10,308 nucleotides of DNA, taken from the NCBI GenBank assembly GCA_938041615.1, contig CALISV010000172.1, forward strand, positions 1 through 10,308, in the 5' to 3' direction. Source of the DNA: an uncultured Campylobacter sp. (GTDB lineage: Bacteria > Campylobacterota > Campylobacteria > Campylobacterales > Campylobacteraceae). This document shows positions 1-7,109 of the stretch, in pieces (the first letter of the stretch is position 1; every line of letters begins with the position of its first letter). The notes beneath the pieces were generated by a model. It was not told where the DNA came from. It saw only the letters and a list, made by a program, of their open reading frames with translations, and searched no databases. The position numbers and the translations under genes were made by a program.

Positions 1-721
1 GATACTAAATAAAATAAATTTAGAATTCAAAAGCGGTAAAATTTACGGACTCATCGGACATAACGGCTCGGGAAAATCTTCTCTTATTAAAATTTTAGCC
101 AATCAGCAAAAAAAATATTCCGGGCAAGTGCTTTTGCTAGATAAAAATATCAAAGAATATCGCGCCAAAGATTTTGCCAAAAAGCTCGCGTATTTACCGC
201 AAAATTTACCCGATGCGGCCGACGTTAGCGGATTTGAGCTCGTATCGATGGGCAGATACGCTCATCAAAGCGGCTTTTTGCGCGACGAAAAAAACGACGA
301 ACGCATAGTTTTGGAGGCTTTGGAGACGACCGGAACGCTTAAATTTAAAGACCAAGAGGTGCGCACCTTATCCGGCGGCGAGCGTTCTAGGTTGTTTTTG
401 GCGATGCTACTGGCTCAACAAAGCGATTTTTTGCTTTTAGACGAGCCTTTGGCTCCGCTTGATATCTCTTTTCAGATCGAGGTTATGCAACTTATTTCCA
501 GGCTGGGCAAAGAGCTCAAAAAAGGCGTTATTATCGTTATTCACGATATAAATTTAGCCGCTACGTATTGCGATTATCTCATAGCCTTGAAAAAGGGCGA
601 GGTGATCTTTAACGCCGATGCAAAAGAGATAATGAACAGCGAGCGCCTGGCGCAAATTTACGGCGTAAAGGCGAGCATCGTTCCTCATCCTACCCAAAAC
701 CGACTAGCGGCAGTTTTTTGA
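1..721 (+). CDS. fhuC: Ferric hydroxamate ABC transporter ATP-binding protein, FhuC-like (5' end missing)
   Basis: This is the cytoplasmic ATPase that powers import of ferric siderophore through the permease encoded two genes downstream. The frame is open from base 2, so the true start lies before the window; 239 codons are visible. In order, the sequence shows Walker A GHNGSGKS (56-79), a Q-loop (YLPQN, about visible residue 67), a GRYAHQ stretch like the GRYPHQ/GRYPW segment of the FhuC/FecE/BtuD branch, the ABC signature LSGGE (about 123-127), Walker B LLLDE (about 144-148), the D-loop and the switch histidine in VIHD (about 181). All catalytic elements are intact. E. coli FhuC is about 265 residues, so only a short N-terminal piece should be missing. 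The stop TGA overlaps the next start by one base (TGATG), which indicates translational coupling. The family is certain; the hydroxamate substrate is inferred from the neighbours. Confidence 0.9.
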   Translation, partial: ILNKINLEFKSGKIYGLIGHNGSGKSSLIKILANQQKKYSGQVLLLDKNIKEYRAKDFAKKLAYLPQNLPDAADVSGFELVSMGRYAHQSGFLRDEKNDERIVLEALETTGTLKFKDQEVRTLSGGERSRLFLAMLLAQQSDFLLLDEPLAPLDISFQIEVMQLISRLGKELKKGVIIVIHDINLAATYCDYLIALKKGEVIFNADAKEIMNSERLAQIYGVKASIVPHPTQNRLAAVF

Positions 722-1593
722 TGCGCGCTTTTTTCGTATTTATTTTTACTTTAACCGCCTTAATCGCTCGAAATTTACCCCAAGAAACGGAAAATTTAAG
801 CCCTAAAATCGTAGCGGTAGATTGGACGGCGGCGGAGATATTGAGGTCTATCGGATACGACGTAGCGGCTATCGGAGATAAAAGAAACTATGAAATTTGG
901 GTCAAAGAACCAAGCGTAGAAAACGCGGTCGATCTAGGGCTTAGAATGCAGCCCAATCTAGAAGCGCTAATCAAGCTAAAGCCCGATTTTATCATCATTC
1001 CGTCCTTTTTTGAATTTAACAAAAACGCCCTAGCCCAATACGCGCGAGTAGAGGTCATAGACGCGTATAAAGAAGGGGATTTATACGAAAATATTTTGGA
1101 CGCGACGCATCGTATCGCCAAAATCGCAAAAAGAGAAAAAGAAGCACAAAATCTCATACGAGAAAACGAAGAATTTTTTAAAAATTTACGCGCCGAGCTC
1201 GCGCGTTTTTCAAACGAACCTATCGCGACGATCCAGTTTATAGACAGCAAGCATTTGAGAATTTACGGAGAAAACAGCATATACGGAGTAAGCCTGAAAA
1301 AAATGGGGCTAAAAAACGCCGCGCCTAAAGAATTTACGTTTAATTTGTGGGGTATAGCCACGGTGCCGATCACTTCGCTTTTTAAGCTTCCTAAAAACTC
1401 GCGACTCGTTATCGTCGAGCCAAATCCGCTCGATATTAAGCGCGAGCTTAAATTTAACGGGCTGTTTCGAGCTCTAGGTTTTTTTGAAAATAGTATTCAG
1501 ACGAGTCCGATTTGGAGCGCGGGCTCGATTTTAAGCATGCGGCGCTTTGCTACGCAGCTGGCTCAAAACCTAAATCAAGATCCCCGAAAATGA
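721..1593 (+). CDS. fhuD: Periplasmic ferric hydroxamate-binding protein, FhuD-like
   Basis: This is the predicted periplasmic carrier of the ferric siderophore. The 290-residue product (E. coli FhuD has 296) starts with a Sec-type signal peptide (residues 1-16, MRAFFVFIFTLTALIA) without a lipobox cysteine, followed by a two-lobed binding-protein fold joined by a long helix (about 120-160). The stretch NYEIWVKEP (56-64) followed by DLGLRMQPN (71-79) closely resembles E. coli FhuD NYRLWVSEP and DVGLRTEPN as I remember them. R75 matches the hydroxamate-contacting R84, W210 in LWGIATV matches W217, and W265 lies in the segment of the E. coli VWFYGATLS pocket motif. The E. coli Tyr106 region appears as Phe-Phe (96-97). 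ATG 721 is chosen over TTG 718, because it couples with the fhuC stop and gives a clean signal peptide. The stop overlaps the fhuB start (ATGA). Ferrichrome is a likely ligand but is not proven. Confidence 0.85.
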   Translation: MRAFFVFIFTLTALIARNLPQETENLSPKIVAVDWTAAEILRSIGYDVAAIGDKRNYEIWVKEPSVENAVDLGLRMQPNLEALIKLKPDFIIIPSFFEFNKNALAQYARVEVIDAYKEGDLYENILDATHRIAKIAKREKEAQNLIRENEEFFKNLRAELARFSNEPIATIQFIDSKHLRIYGENSIYGVSLKKMGLKNAAPKEFTFNLWGIATVPITSLFKLPKNSRLVIVEPNPLDIKRELKFNGLFRALGFFENSIQTSPIWSAGSILSMRRFATQLAQNLNQDPRK

Positions 1594-3488
1594 AAAAACT
1601 ACTAACGATTTTTTCGGTCGCTTTCGTCGTTTTGGGTATCGCCGCAGTCGCCTCGCAGGCGATTTTACTGGAAGATTTCGGCCAAAACGTCAAAAATTTA
1701 GTCGTTTTAAATTATATTTTACCGCGAATAGGCGTCGCGTTTTTAAGCGGACTGTTTTTATCTACGGCTACGGCTTTAATGGCGCAAATAACGCATAACC
1801 CGCTAGCAAGCGATAGTACGCTCGGAGTAGGTAGCGGCGCGGGATTTTTTATGCTAGCGGGCGCTCTTTTCTTTCCGCATCTGGGACTTAGCACCGTCGC
1901 GAGCTCTTTCGTCGGCGCGGTCGCGGCGCTAGCGATACTTTTTGCATTATCTTCGGGGCGCGGATTTTCGGTATTTACCACGACGCTATCGGGACTTATA
2001 ATCGGTTTATTTTTCGGATCTTTGACCTCGCTTTTAATGCTCTTTTTTCAAGAAGAGAGCTTTTTCGTCGCGGTTTGGATGAGCGGGGATTTGGCGCAAG
2101 ACGGCGCGTTTAATTTTTACTCCATGCTAGTTTATTTTTTGCCGGCTTTAGCGGCTATTTTATATTTTTCTCGCTCGTTTCACCTTTTTGTTTTGGGCGA
2201 TAGCGCTTGCAAGGCTCTTGGCGTAAACGTAAATTTAATACGCGCGACGGGGCTTTTGATAGCCGCTTATCTCACCGCTTTGACGGTAGCTTTCGTCGGC
2301 ATCATCGCATTCGTAGGACTTGGGGCTTATACGCTAGCAGATAGATTTAAATTCGATAATTTCGCAAAAAAGCTAATTTGCTGCGGCTTGTGCGGCGGGT
2401 TGCTTTTGGGCGTTACGGACGAAATTTTGATCGTGATTTTAAATTTAACGGGCGTAAATTTACCGGCAGGAGGCATAAGCGCGTTTTTAGGCTCGCCTTT
2501 GCTTTTATGGTTGATAATACGCGGCGTCCATAAAAACGAAGTATCCGCAAAAGACGGCGACGCGGGCTCGGCAGTAAAAGCAAACGCCGCTTTCGTATTG
2601 CCCGTTATTTTAGCCGTTTTGGTCGCGGTCTGCTTGTTTTCGCTATTTTTCGGGGTCGGAAATTTTAGCCAAGAGATACTAAGCGTGCGTATAAACCGAG
2701 TAGCGGCCGCGCTTTTTAGTGGCGTGATACTGGGCGTCGCGGGAACGGTTTTACAGCGTCTAAGCAAAAATCAAATGGCTTCTCCCGAGCTTTTGGGGAT
2801 AAATTCCGGCGTGAGCCTTGGCGTATTGGCGGCTATGTTTTTAGCGCCGTTTTTGACCGTGCCGCTAGGTATCGCTGGCGCTTGCGCCATGCTTTGCTTT
2901 ACCGTAGCCGTAAACTACAAAAACGAAATGTCGCCGCACAAGGTGATTTTAACGGGCATAGCTATAATGGCGTTTGTTAGCTCAGTAGAGAAAATTTTGC
3001 TCGCGACGGGAGATAGTAGGATTTATAACTTTATGAGCTACGCGTCGGGGAGTACCTATTCGGTTACGGCAGCGTGGGCTGCTGCTCTATTTATCGCGGC
3101 GGTAGCTAGCGTTTTATTCGCGCTTTATTATTCCAGGCAAATCGAGCTTTTAAATTTAGGCGACGCGACCGCTTCGAGCTTGGGAGTAAACGTCCCGGGA
3201 TACCGAACGATACTGTTTTTATTTTGCGCGGGCATAAGCGCGTTAGCGGCTCTTAACATAGGCCCGGTTAGTTTCGTTGGCTTGCTAGCGCCGCATATAG
3301 CGTCGTTTTTGGCCTTTCGCAAGCCGCGCTTGCAAATCGTAACCGCGTCTGTTATCGGCGGGATATTGATGGTAACGGCCGACTTTTTAGGCAGGACGCT
3401 TATTTTTCCTTACGAGATACCTTCGGGGCTCGTCGCTACCATTATCGGAAGCGCCTATTTCGTATCGGCGGCCAGAAAATTAAAATAA
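1590..3488 (+). CDS. fhuB: Fused double-domain FecCD-type siderophore permease, FhuB-like
   Basis: This inner-membrane channel for ferric siderophore has 632 residues, about twice a normal FecCD permease and close to E. coli FhuB (660). It contains two homologous halves of about 10 predicted membrane helices each, joined by a polar linker near residues 311-331. The halves share paired motifs: THNPLASDSTLGVGSG and SKNQMASPELLGINSG early in each half, LGDSACKALGVNV and LGDATASSLGVNV in the ATPase-facing loop, and IIAFVGLGAYTLADRF and PVSFVGLLAPHIASFL near the end. The N-terminal copy of the last motif lacks the usual Pro-His. ATG 1590 overlaps the fhuD stop by four bases and gives the N-terminus MKKLLTIFSVAFVV; the frame is open further upstream from TTG 1512, but that lies deep inside fhuD and is unlikely. 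Fusion of both halves in one chain is the FhuB arrangement and supports the hydroxamate assignment. Confidence 0.88.
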   Translation: MKKLLTIFSVAFVVLGIAAVASQAILLEDFGQNVKNLVVLNYILPRIGVAFLSGLFLSTATALMAQITHNPLASDSTLGVGSGAGFFMLAGALFFPHLGLSTVASSFVGAVAALAILFALSSGRGFSVFTTTLSGLIIGLFFGSLTSLLMLFFQEESFFVAVWMSGDLAQDGAFNFYSMLVYFLPALAAILYFSRSFHLFVLGDSACKALGVNVNLIRATGLLIAAYLTALTVAFVGIIAFVGLGAYTLADRFKFDNFAKKLICCGLCGGLLLGVTDEILIVILNLTGVNLPAGGISAFLGSPLLLWLIIRGVHKNEVSAKDGDAGSAVKANAAFVLPVILAVLVAVCLFSLFFGVGNFSQEILSVRINRVAAALFSGVILGVAGTVLQRLSKNQMASPELLGINSGVSLGVLAAMFLAPFLTVPLGIAGACAMLCFTVAVNYKNEMSPHKVILTGIAIMAFVSSVEKILLATGDSRIYNFMSYASGSTYSVTAAWAAALFIAAVASVLFALYYSRQIELLNLGDATASSLGVNVPGYRTILFLFCAGISALAALNIGPVSFVGLLAPHIASFLAFRKPRLQIVTASVIGGILMVTADFLGRTLIFPYEIPSGLVATIIGSAYFVSAARKLK

Positions 3489-3506
3489 ACTTTAAAAGGA
3501 GACAAA

Positions 3507-5492
3507 ATGAAAAATAGTTTTAGGCTGGGTTTAGCCTTAAGTTTGAGCGCGGTCGCCGCTTTGGGCGCCGATAGCGTAGCTCTCGAAGAAGTAAGCGTCG
3601 TGGGCTCTGTAGCCAAAGGCAGCGGAAAAATCGACTTTATGCAGCCCGGAACCACTACTGCGATAACGCAAGATAAAATTTCCGAACAAGGCGCAAGCCA
3701 ACTCGATAATGCCGTTAAATACGAAGCGGGCTTCATAAATCCCTACGGAACGGATCTGGATACGACCGATTGGCTAAAGCTAAGGGGCTTTAACGCGACG
3801 GTTACGCTTGACGGTTCTACGCCTTACAAAGGCGGATATTTAGGCGCTCAGCACGATATCTACGGGCTTGAAAGTATCGAGGTCGTAAAGGGCGCGAATT
3901 CGCTTTTATACGGCGCCTCAAGTGCGGGCGGAGTTATAAATTTAGTCAGCAAGCGTCCGACGGCTAAGCCTTTTGCCGAGGTCGGATTTAAGATCGGTAA
4001 CAAAAATCAACGCGGAATTTTCTTTGACGCGAGCGACGAGCTTTTTACCGATAGGGTCAAATTTCGCTTAGTCGGAAATTACGAGAAAAAACACGGCGAC
4101 GTCGATTTTACGCACAACGAACACTATTATATCGCTCCGTCTTTGCTGTTTTTGCTCGGCGACGAAACGACGCTGACGCTACTTTCAAGCTATACCAAAG
4201 ATAACGGCACGGGCGTGACGGCGTTTTATCCCTATCCGAACGTAACGAAAGTATCTCGCGGCGTAAATCCGAGCTCAAGCAGCGACTTTTTAAAAAGAGA
4301 GCAGTATACGGCCGGCTACGAGCTAACGCATAATTTTACGGACAATTTAAAATTCGCGTCGAGCTATAAATTTAACAAAGAAGACAAAGAGCAGCTCGCT
4401 ACGCTATACGTGGGCAGTTTCGGCGTTACGTTAGTCGATGCGGACGTGAAGTCTCATACGTTCGACAACCGCTTGAGCTATGAATTTCAAGGCGAAAACA
4501 TCAAAAATTTAGCCACGTTCGGCTTTGATTACCGAAAAATAAAAGCGGACGGAATTTACGGCTTTTCTAGCACGACGCCTTGGACTATCGGCGATAGAGT
4601 AAGCGTAGCTAGACCTAGTAGCGCCTCAAGATACGACGTAGATCAGTCGCAACTGGGCTTTTATTTTAGCAACCAAGCGACGCTTTTTGACAACCTCATC
4701 CTAAACGCCGCCGTTAGACGCGACAAGCTAAAAGAGGACTCCGATACGCTAGGCACGAAAAATAACTACGAAATATCCAAAACCACTTATCAAGCGGGCG
4801 TAATGTATAACTTCGACGCGATCGGATTGATGCCGTTTTTTAACTACTCTCAAAGCTTTACTCCCGTCGTAGGAAGCAACAGCGCGGTCGGATACAAACC
4901 TATCGAAGGCAGACAATACGAAACGGGCGTAAAATACTTGCCAGAATTTATAGACGGAGAATTTAGCCTTGCATACTTTGATATAGAAGAGAAAAACGCT
5001 CTGGTGGGCGGTATGGTCGGGGGCCTATATATCCAAAGCCAAGCCGGTAAAAAACGAACCAAAGGCTTAGAAATAAGCTCGAACGTAAATTTAACCGACG
5101 ATATAAACTGGATCGCGGCCTATACGCATTATTTTAGCGCAAAAACTCACGACGGAGTAAACGGCGATATCGTAACTCAAACGGCCCTAATACCTAAAAA
5201 CACGCTCTCTTCATTTATAACGTATAAATTTAGCCTAACTGCCGACCAAAGCCTAAAAGTGGGCGCGGGCGTTAGATACGTAAGCTCTATCCCGGACGGC
5301 TCGGCAAGCGGTTACAAAAGCCATTCTTATACCCTGCTAGACGCTATGGCGGAATACGAGTATAAAAAATTAAGCGTAGGTCTAAACGTCAATAACTTAA
5401 CCGACAAAGAGTATTTTTCCGGTTGCGACGGATATTATTGCTACTACGGCGAAGGCATCAGAGCTACGCTAACGGCTAAATATAAATTTTAA
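3507..5492 (+). CDS. fhuA: TonB-dependent ferric siderophore receptor, FhuA-like
   Basis: This outer-membrane gated channel imports ferric siderophore with TonB/ExbBD energy. The 661-residue product has a signal peptide (about 1-20/21), a candidate TonB box LEEVSVVG (26-33), a plug domain (about 40-155) with LRGF, IEVVKGANSLLYG and GGVINLVSKRPT, then a 22-strand-type barrel ending in the aromatic C-terminus KYKF. Barrel segments such as FFNYSQSFTP, GRQYETGVKY and NVNNLTDKEY resemble E. coli FhuA. The only two cysteines (C640, C645) sit where FhuA has its C-terminal cysteine pair. The protein is shorter than FhuA (about 714 mature residues) and lacks the second FhuA cysteine pair, so external loops are probably shorter. 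It lies 18 bases after fhuB with a strong Shine-Dalgarno AAAAGGAGA (3494-3502). The receptor is last here, whereas E. coli has fhuACDB. The receptor family is certain; FhuA orthology and substrate are probable. Confidence 0.88.
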   Translation: MKNSFRLGLALSLSAVAALGADSVALEEVSVVGSVAKGSGKIDFMQPGTTTAITQDKISEQGASQLDNAVKYEAGFINPYGTDLDTTDWLKLRGFNATVTLDGSTPYKGGYLGAQHDIYGLESIEVVKGANSLLYGASSAGGVINLVSKRPTAKPFAEVGFKIGNKNQRGIFFDASDELFTDRVKFRLVGNYEKKHGDVDFTHNEHYYIAPSLLFLLGDETTLTLLSSYTKDNGTGVTAFYPYPNVTKVSRGVNPSSSSDFLKREQYTAGYELTHNFTDNLKFASSYKFNKEDKEQLATLYVGSFGVTLVDADVKSHTFDNRLSYEFQGENIKNLATFGFDYRKIKADGIYGFSSTTPWTIGDRVSVARPSSASRYDVDQSQLGFYFSNQATLFDNLILNAAVRRDKLKEDSDTLGTKNNYEISKTTYQAGVMYNFDAIGLMPFFNYSQSFTPVVGSNSAVGYKPIEGRQYETGVKYLPEFIDGEFSLAYFDIEEKNALVGGMVGGLYIQSQAGKKRTKGLEISSNVNLTDDINWIAAYTHYFSAKTHDGVNGDIVTQTALIPKNTLSSFITYKFSLTADQSLKVGAGVRYVSSIPDGSASGYKSHSYTLLDAMAEYEYKKLSVGLNVNNLTDKEYFSGCDGYYCYYGEGIRATLTAKYKF

Positions 5493-5524
5493 TCTCCGAT
5501 TTTAATCTCCGATTTTAATCTCCC
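5486..5524 (+). repeat. Three tandem copies of a 13-bp unit over the receptor stop codon
   Basis: The unit ATTTTAATCTCCG occurs at 5486-5498 and 5499-5511, and with one final mismatch (C for G) at 5512-5524. The TAA stop of the receptor gene lies inside the first copy. Since 13 is not a multiple of three and every copy carries the same TTTTAA, gain or loss of a copy would change only the 3' untranslated region. It runs directly into the terminator stem. Confidence 0.85.
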
Positions 5525-5552
5525 AAACTCGCCTCAAACGAGGCGAGTTTTT
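5525..5552 (+). terminator. Rho-independent terminator of the siderophore operon
   Basis: A perfect 11-bp stem, AAACTCGCCTC (5525-5535) paired with GAGGCGAGTTT (5540-5550), encloses the loop AAAC and ends in a run of five T (5548-5552). It lies 32 bases after the receptor stop codon and separates the uptake operon from the flagellar genes. The A-tract on the 5' side could make it partly bidirectional, but no minus-strand gene converges on it. Confidence 0.9.
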
Positions 5553-5564
5553 CTACGAAACGAT

Positions 5565-5582
5565 TAGGAACGATTTTTGCAT
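5565..5582 (+). promoter_or_regulatory. Sigma-54 promoter of fliK
   Basis: The sequence TAGGAACGATTTTTGCAT carries GG at 5567-5568 and GC at 5579-5580 with exactly ten bases between, the strict sigma-54 -24/-12 spacing. It fits the Campylobacter form GGAAC-N5-TTGC well. Transcription would start near 5592, leaving about 22 untranslated bases before the fliK ATG. RpoN control of middle and hook genes is established in Campylobacter. Activation would be by the flagellar response regulator FlgR, which is inference here. Confidence 0.8.
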
Positions 5583-5617
5583 ACCCTTTGAAAGTTAAAT
5601 TTAAAGGGTTTTTATGC
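5579..5617 (+). repeat. Inverted repeat over the fliK ribosome binding site and start codon
   Basis: GCATA (5579-5583) pairs with TATGC (5613-5617) and CCCTTT (5584-5589) pairs with AAAGGG (5603-5608), with a four-T bulge on the 3' side. AAAGGG is the likely Shine-Dalgarno, five bases before the ATG at 5614, and the ATG lies in the outer stem. The inner stem followed by TTTTT also has the form of a weak intrinsic terminator. A transcript started near 5592 from the sigma-54 promoter would lack the left arm, so only read-through RNA could fold this way. Confidence 0.55.
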
Positions 5618-7062
5618 AGACTACTCAAAACGATATTTTGTCCTTTGACGCGAGTATCAAAGGCGGCGTAAAAAAGCAGAGCAAAAGCTCGCAAAAAGGC
5701 GGTAAAGAAGACGGCGAATTTCTCTCTATGGTGCTAGACGCGGCCGCGAAAAAGGGCGAAAATTTAAGCGAAAAAGATCTAAAAGAGATGGCAAAAGCCG
5801 TAAATTTATCCGCCCAAACGGCTCAAAACGGGCAAACAAAAGTGCCCATCCAAAGCACGGACGTAAAAGAAATTTTAGGCGAGGAAGCGGCGGAAAATTT
5901 GTTTGAAAACGCGACTTTTATGCAGCTTTTGCAAATTTTAGAGATGCTTAGCGGCGGCGAGAAAATCAGCAAATTTCCAAATTTTGAAAACCGCTTAGCC
6001 AAAGCGCTATCAAGCGAAACGACGCTAAACGAGCTAAGGGGAGCCAAAAATCTAAACGAGCTAATAGAGATCGCAAATAAGCTAAATTTGGGTCTAGAAA
6101 ATATCGAAGTAACGCAAGCCCAGGCCGACGAGCTAGGCGAGAAGTTTCCAAATTTGGCGAAAAAAGATTTCTTTGAACCAGTAACGCCAAAGAAAAATTT
6201 CGCATTTAGCGAGCTAAAAAACAAGGTCGAAGAGACGATAAGCGCAAGCGAGCCAGAGCCCAAAGATACGCTAAATAAACTACTCGCCGCCGTACAAGAA
6301 GAGCAAAACAAAGCCCAGCCCAAAGACGCCAATGCAAAAGCGCAAGACGCACAAAATTTGGCTCAAAACTCCAAAATCATAAAAGAAGCGGTAAAAAACG
6401 AGGACGAGAAAGAGGCGAATTTAAAAGACGAAAAGCCAAACTTCAAAGCCGAAAGCGAGCTAAATTTAACCGCCGCAAAAAGCGAAAAATCGGGGCTCGG
6501 TCAAGACTCTAAAAAGATAAATTTGCAAAATTTGCTATTTCCGGAGCGCGAAAACGCTGAGGAGCAAATTTTAACCGAGACCCAAAGCGATAACGGCGAA
6601 AACAGCGAGCTAAACACGATGGTAAAAGACGTCATCTCAAACGCCAAGGCGCAAAGCAGGAATTTCCAAGCCGTGCGCGAGACGTTTGATAACTTTAGCT
6701 CAAATTTAAAAGAGCAGGTCGCGGCCTACAAATCGCCGTTTATGCGCTTTAACATCACGCTAAATCCGCTAAATTTGGGCGAAGTCGAGATCACTATGGT
6801 AAATCGCGGCAATAATCTGCATATAAATTTCAACTCAAATACGCAGACGATGAACCTGTTTTTACAAAATCAGGCCGAGTTTAAAAACAGCCTTGTAAAT
6901 ATGGGCTTTACCGAGCTTGAGATGAACTTTAGCGATCAAAATCAGCCTAAAAAAGAGCAAGGGCAAAAGAGCTACAAAGGCTCTAAATTTAGCTCCGACG
7001 ACGCCGAGCAAAGCGAACCGTCCACGCCTCGTTTAGAGCTCATCGTTCTGCGCTACGTGTAA
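5614..7062 (+). CDS. fliK: Flagellar hook-length control protein FliK
   Basis: FliK is exported by the flagellar type III system, measures hook length and triggers the substrate switch of FlhB from hook to filament proteins. The 482-residue product has a long hydrophilic, low-complexity N-terminal and central region rich in Lys, Glu, Ala, Gln and Asn (to about residue 370), as expected for an extended molecular ruler. A C-terminal hook-control domain follows (about 375-450), recognised by RFNITLNPLNLGEVEITMV and by NQAEFKNSLVNMGFTELEM, the usual arrangement of this domain (L.P..LG.V.... and later L...L...G). The tail is polar and no cysteine is seen. ATG 5614 is preceded by AAAGGG and by a sigma-54 promoter. 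Order with flgD and flgE matches the fliK-flgD-flgE locus known in Campylobacter and Helicobacter. The N-terminal part diverges so fast that only the C-terminus and context identify it. Confidence 0.88.
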   Translation: MQTTQNDILSFDASIKGGVKKQSKSSQKGGKEDGEFLSMVLDAAAKKGENLSEKDLKEMAKAVNLSAQTAQNGQTKVPIQSTDVKEILGEEAAENLFENATFMQLLQILEMLSGGEKISKFPNFENRLAKALSSETTLNELRGAKNLNELIEIANKLNLGLENIEVTQAQADELGEKFPNLAKKDFFEPVTPKKNFAFSELKNKVEETISASEPEPKDTLNKLLAAVQEEQNKAQPKDANAKAQDAQNLAQNSKIIKEAVKNEDEKEANLKDEKPNFKAESELNLTAAKSEKSGLGQDSKKINLQNLLFPERENAEEQILTETQSDNGENSELNTMVKDVISNAKAQSRNFQAVRETFDNFSSNLKEQVAAYKSPFMRFNITLNPLNLGEVEITMVNRGNNLHINFNSNTQTMNLFLQNQAEFKNSLVNMGFTELEMNFSDQNQPKKEQGQKSYKGSKFSSDDAEQSEPSTPRLELIVLRYV

Positions 7063-7063
7063 A

Positions 7064-7083
7064 TTTGGAATCAAATTTGCTTG
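7064..7083 (+). promoter_or_regulatory. Sigma-54 promoter of flgDE
   Basis: The sequence TTTGGAATCAAATTTGCTTG has GG at 7067-7068 and GC at 7079-7080 with exactly ten bases between, a near-consensus Campylobacter RpoN site (TTGGAA...TTGCTT). It starts one base after the fliK stop codon. The predicted transcript would begin near 7092, about 18 bases before the flgD ATG and still including its ribosome binding site (AAAGGA, 7098-7103). flgD and flgE can thus be expressed independently of fliK. Confidence 0.85.
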
Positions 7084-7109
7084 AGATATAAAAATTTAAA
7101 GGATAAAAG

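Noticed and set aside
888..1250. 120-codon minus-strand open frame
   Set aside because: It overlaps the central helix region of the FhuD-like gene in antisense and shows no protein features of its own.
1512..1589. Longer permease start at TTG 1512
   Set aside because: The extra 26 residues are polar, lie within fhuD and have no membrane character; ATG 1590 gives a membrane-ready N-terminus and an ATGA overlap.
2327..2767. 146-codon minus-strand open frame
   Set aside because: It is antisense to the clearly coding fused permease, which has paired family motifs on both sides, and it has no recognisable domain.
5525..5552. Terminator stem considered as an attachment site or mobile-element end
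   Set aside because: No matching repeat occurs elsewhere in the window and no integrase or transposase gene is present; stem plus T-run is explained by termination.
5823..6332. 169-codon minus-strand open frame rich in Ser/Phe/Leu
   Set aside because: It lies fully inside fliK in antisense. Its composition is what the complement of Lys/Glu/Ala/Asn codons gives, and no ribosome binding site or family motif is seen.
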